Source: Bacillota bacterium
Lineage (GTDB): Bacteria > Bacillota > Clostridia > DSM-8532
Direction of reading: 5' to 3'
Length of the DNA stretch: 6,312 nt
Assembly (NCBI GenBank): GCA_023446675.1
Contig: JAEXPO010000411.1
Location: 1-6,312, forward strand
Below are positions 5,834 through 6,312 of this stretch, piece after piece. Every line of letters starts with the position of its first letter. Position 1 is the stretch's first letter. The notes under the pieces were generated by a model. That model worked only from the letters and a program-made list of their open reading frames with translations, was not told the DNA's origin and did not search any database. The translations under genes and the position numbers were made by a program.

Positions 5834-5852
5834 CCTAGGAGTACGCACATGA
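5742..5852 (+). CDS. Possible 36-residue leader peptide overlapping the chemoreceptor start
   Basis: An ATG at 5742 has AGGAGGT (5729-5735) 6 nt upstream and opens a 36-codon frame (MVLVIIPIRLTVLNRLK...GVRT). Its TGA overlaps the receptor ATG in the arrangement ATGA, which is typical of translational coupling. The N-terminal third is hydrophobic but too short to be a clear membrane helix, and I recognise no family. Against it: the start codon is buried in a 10-bp hairpin, the frame has paired rare-type codons (ATA ATA), and a promoter may lie over the start. A leader ORF or a chance frame are both possible. Confidence 0.3.
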   Translation: MVLVIIPIRLTVLNRLKTDYCWSGLYLHDGSLGVRT

Positions 5853-6312
5853 AACGATTCACTGGTTTTAACCGTTCATTGTTCGCTAAATTGGTAACAA
5901 CATCCAGCCTTTTACTTATCATTACTCTTATTGCAACAGGATTGGCAAGCTTCTTCATCTCCAAGCAGGAGCTGAATGAAAAAGGTGAAATCATTCTTAA
6001 AAACGCAGTTTATCAAGCTCTTCAGCTCATTGATTCCAAGCAGCAGCAGGTGGCTGAGGGTACTCTATCCCTTGAAAAAGCTCAGGAAGAGGTTAAGACT
6101 TATCTGCTCGGCCCTATGGGAGCCGACGGCAAAAGGCCCATCCAAAGTGATGTTGATCTGGGCAAGAACGGCTATTTTATCGTATATGACGCTATAGGCA
6201 CGGAAGTGGCTCATCCTACTTTGGAGGGGCAAAATGTCTGGGAGGTTACGGATAAAAGCAGCAAAGGGATTCATCCCGTACAGGAGCAAATAAAGGCGGC
6301 TCAGAACGGAGG
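5849..6312 (+). CDS. N-terminal part of a Cache-domain membrane sensor, probably a methyl-accepting chemotaxis protein, cut by window edge
   Basis: The frame is open from the ATG at 5849 to the window end (154 full codons). A short basic N-terminus (MKRFTGFNRSLFAK) precedes a transmembrane helix at about residues 12-37. Next is a long amphipathic helix (about 40-87) and then an extracytoplasmic single-Cache-like core: GKNGYFIVYD (105-114), GTEVAHPTLEGQNVWEV (117-133). This G-Y-F-hydrophobic-D ... G-x-x-x-x-HP ... G pattern is characteristic of sCache_2 ligand-binding domains. In Clostridia such N-termini mostly belong to chemoreceptors with HAMP and MCP-signal domains, which would lie beyond the window. 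A Cache histidine kinase or diguanylate cyclase cannot be excluded. AGGAG (5837-5841) lies 7 nt before the ATG. Receptors of this kind bind small molecules such as organic acids outside the membrane; the ligand here is unknown. Confidence 0.85.
   Translation, partial: MKRFTGFNRSLFAKLVTTSSLLLIITLIATGLASFFISKQELNEKGEIILKNAVYQALQLIDSKQQQVAEGTLSLEKAQEEVKTYLLGPMGADGKRPIQSDVDLGKNGYFIVYDAIGTEVAHPTLEGQNVWEVTDKSSKGIHPVQEQIKAAQNG

Overview
The window looks like chromosomal DNA from an anaerobic, probably motile member of the Clostridia (Bacillota). The basis is AGGAGG-type ribosome binding sites in front of most genes, moderate GC with AT-rich intergenic promoters, an Fe-S-cluster aldo/keto reductase and a radical SAM enzyme typical of anaerobes, and a Cache-domain chemoreceptor start. 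Genus cannot be assigned from the sequence alone. I see no rRNA, tRNA, CRISPR array, insertion sequence or phage gene.

Layout. (1) 1-1041, plus strand: the 3' part of a Y-family DNA polymerase IV gene (dinB), cut by the left edge. (2) 1042-1135: a convergent intergenic region with a terminator hairpin serving the minus-strand operon. (3) 4316 down to 1136, minus strand: a three-gene operon in the order radical SAM enzyme, aldo/keto reductase with a C-terminal two-cluster ferredoxin-like domain, TM1586-type nitroreductase. Spacings are 12 and 40 nt. (4) 4317-4619: a divergent intergenic region with a good sigma-A-like promoter on each strand. (5) 4620-5639, plus strand: a stand-alone NAD(P)-dependent epimerase/dehydratase-like protein of the atypical extended SDR type, followed by a textbook terminator. 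(6) 5688-5848: an intergenic region with a 14-nt palindrome, a possible motility-sigma promoter, and a run of stem-loops that also contains a possible 36-codon ORF. (7) 5849-6312, plus strand: the start of a membrane sensor, most likely a methyl-accepting chemotaxis protein, with one transmembrane helix and an extracytoplasmic sCache-type domain; it runs off the right edge.

How the genes relate. The minus-strand operon is a redox cassette combining SAM radical chemistry, an NAD(P)H/Fe-S reductase and a flavin reductase. The substrate is not evident, and no peptide precursor or transporter accompanies it. The SDR gene is divergently transcribed and could share regulation with the operon, but it has its own promoter and terminator. 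dinB and the chemoreceptor appear to be independent neighbours.

The most unusual part is the leader of the chemoreceptor gene (5716-5848). It has a GUAA-tetraloop hairpin over a possible start codon, a second long imperfect hairpin, and a small ORF whose stop overlaps the receptor start. I could not match it to a riboswitch class I know.
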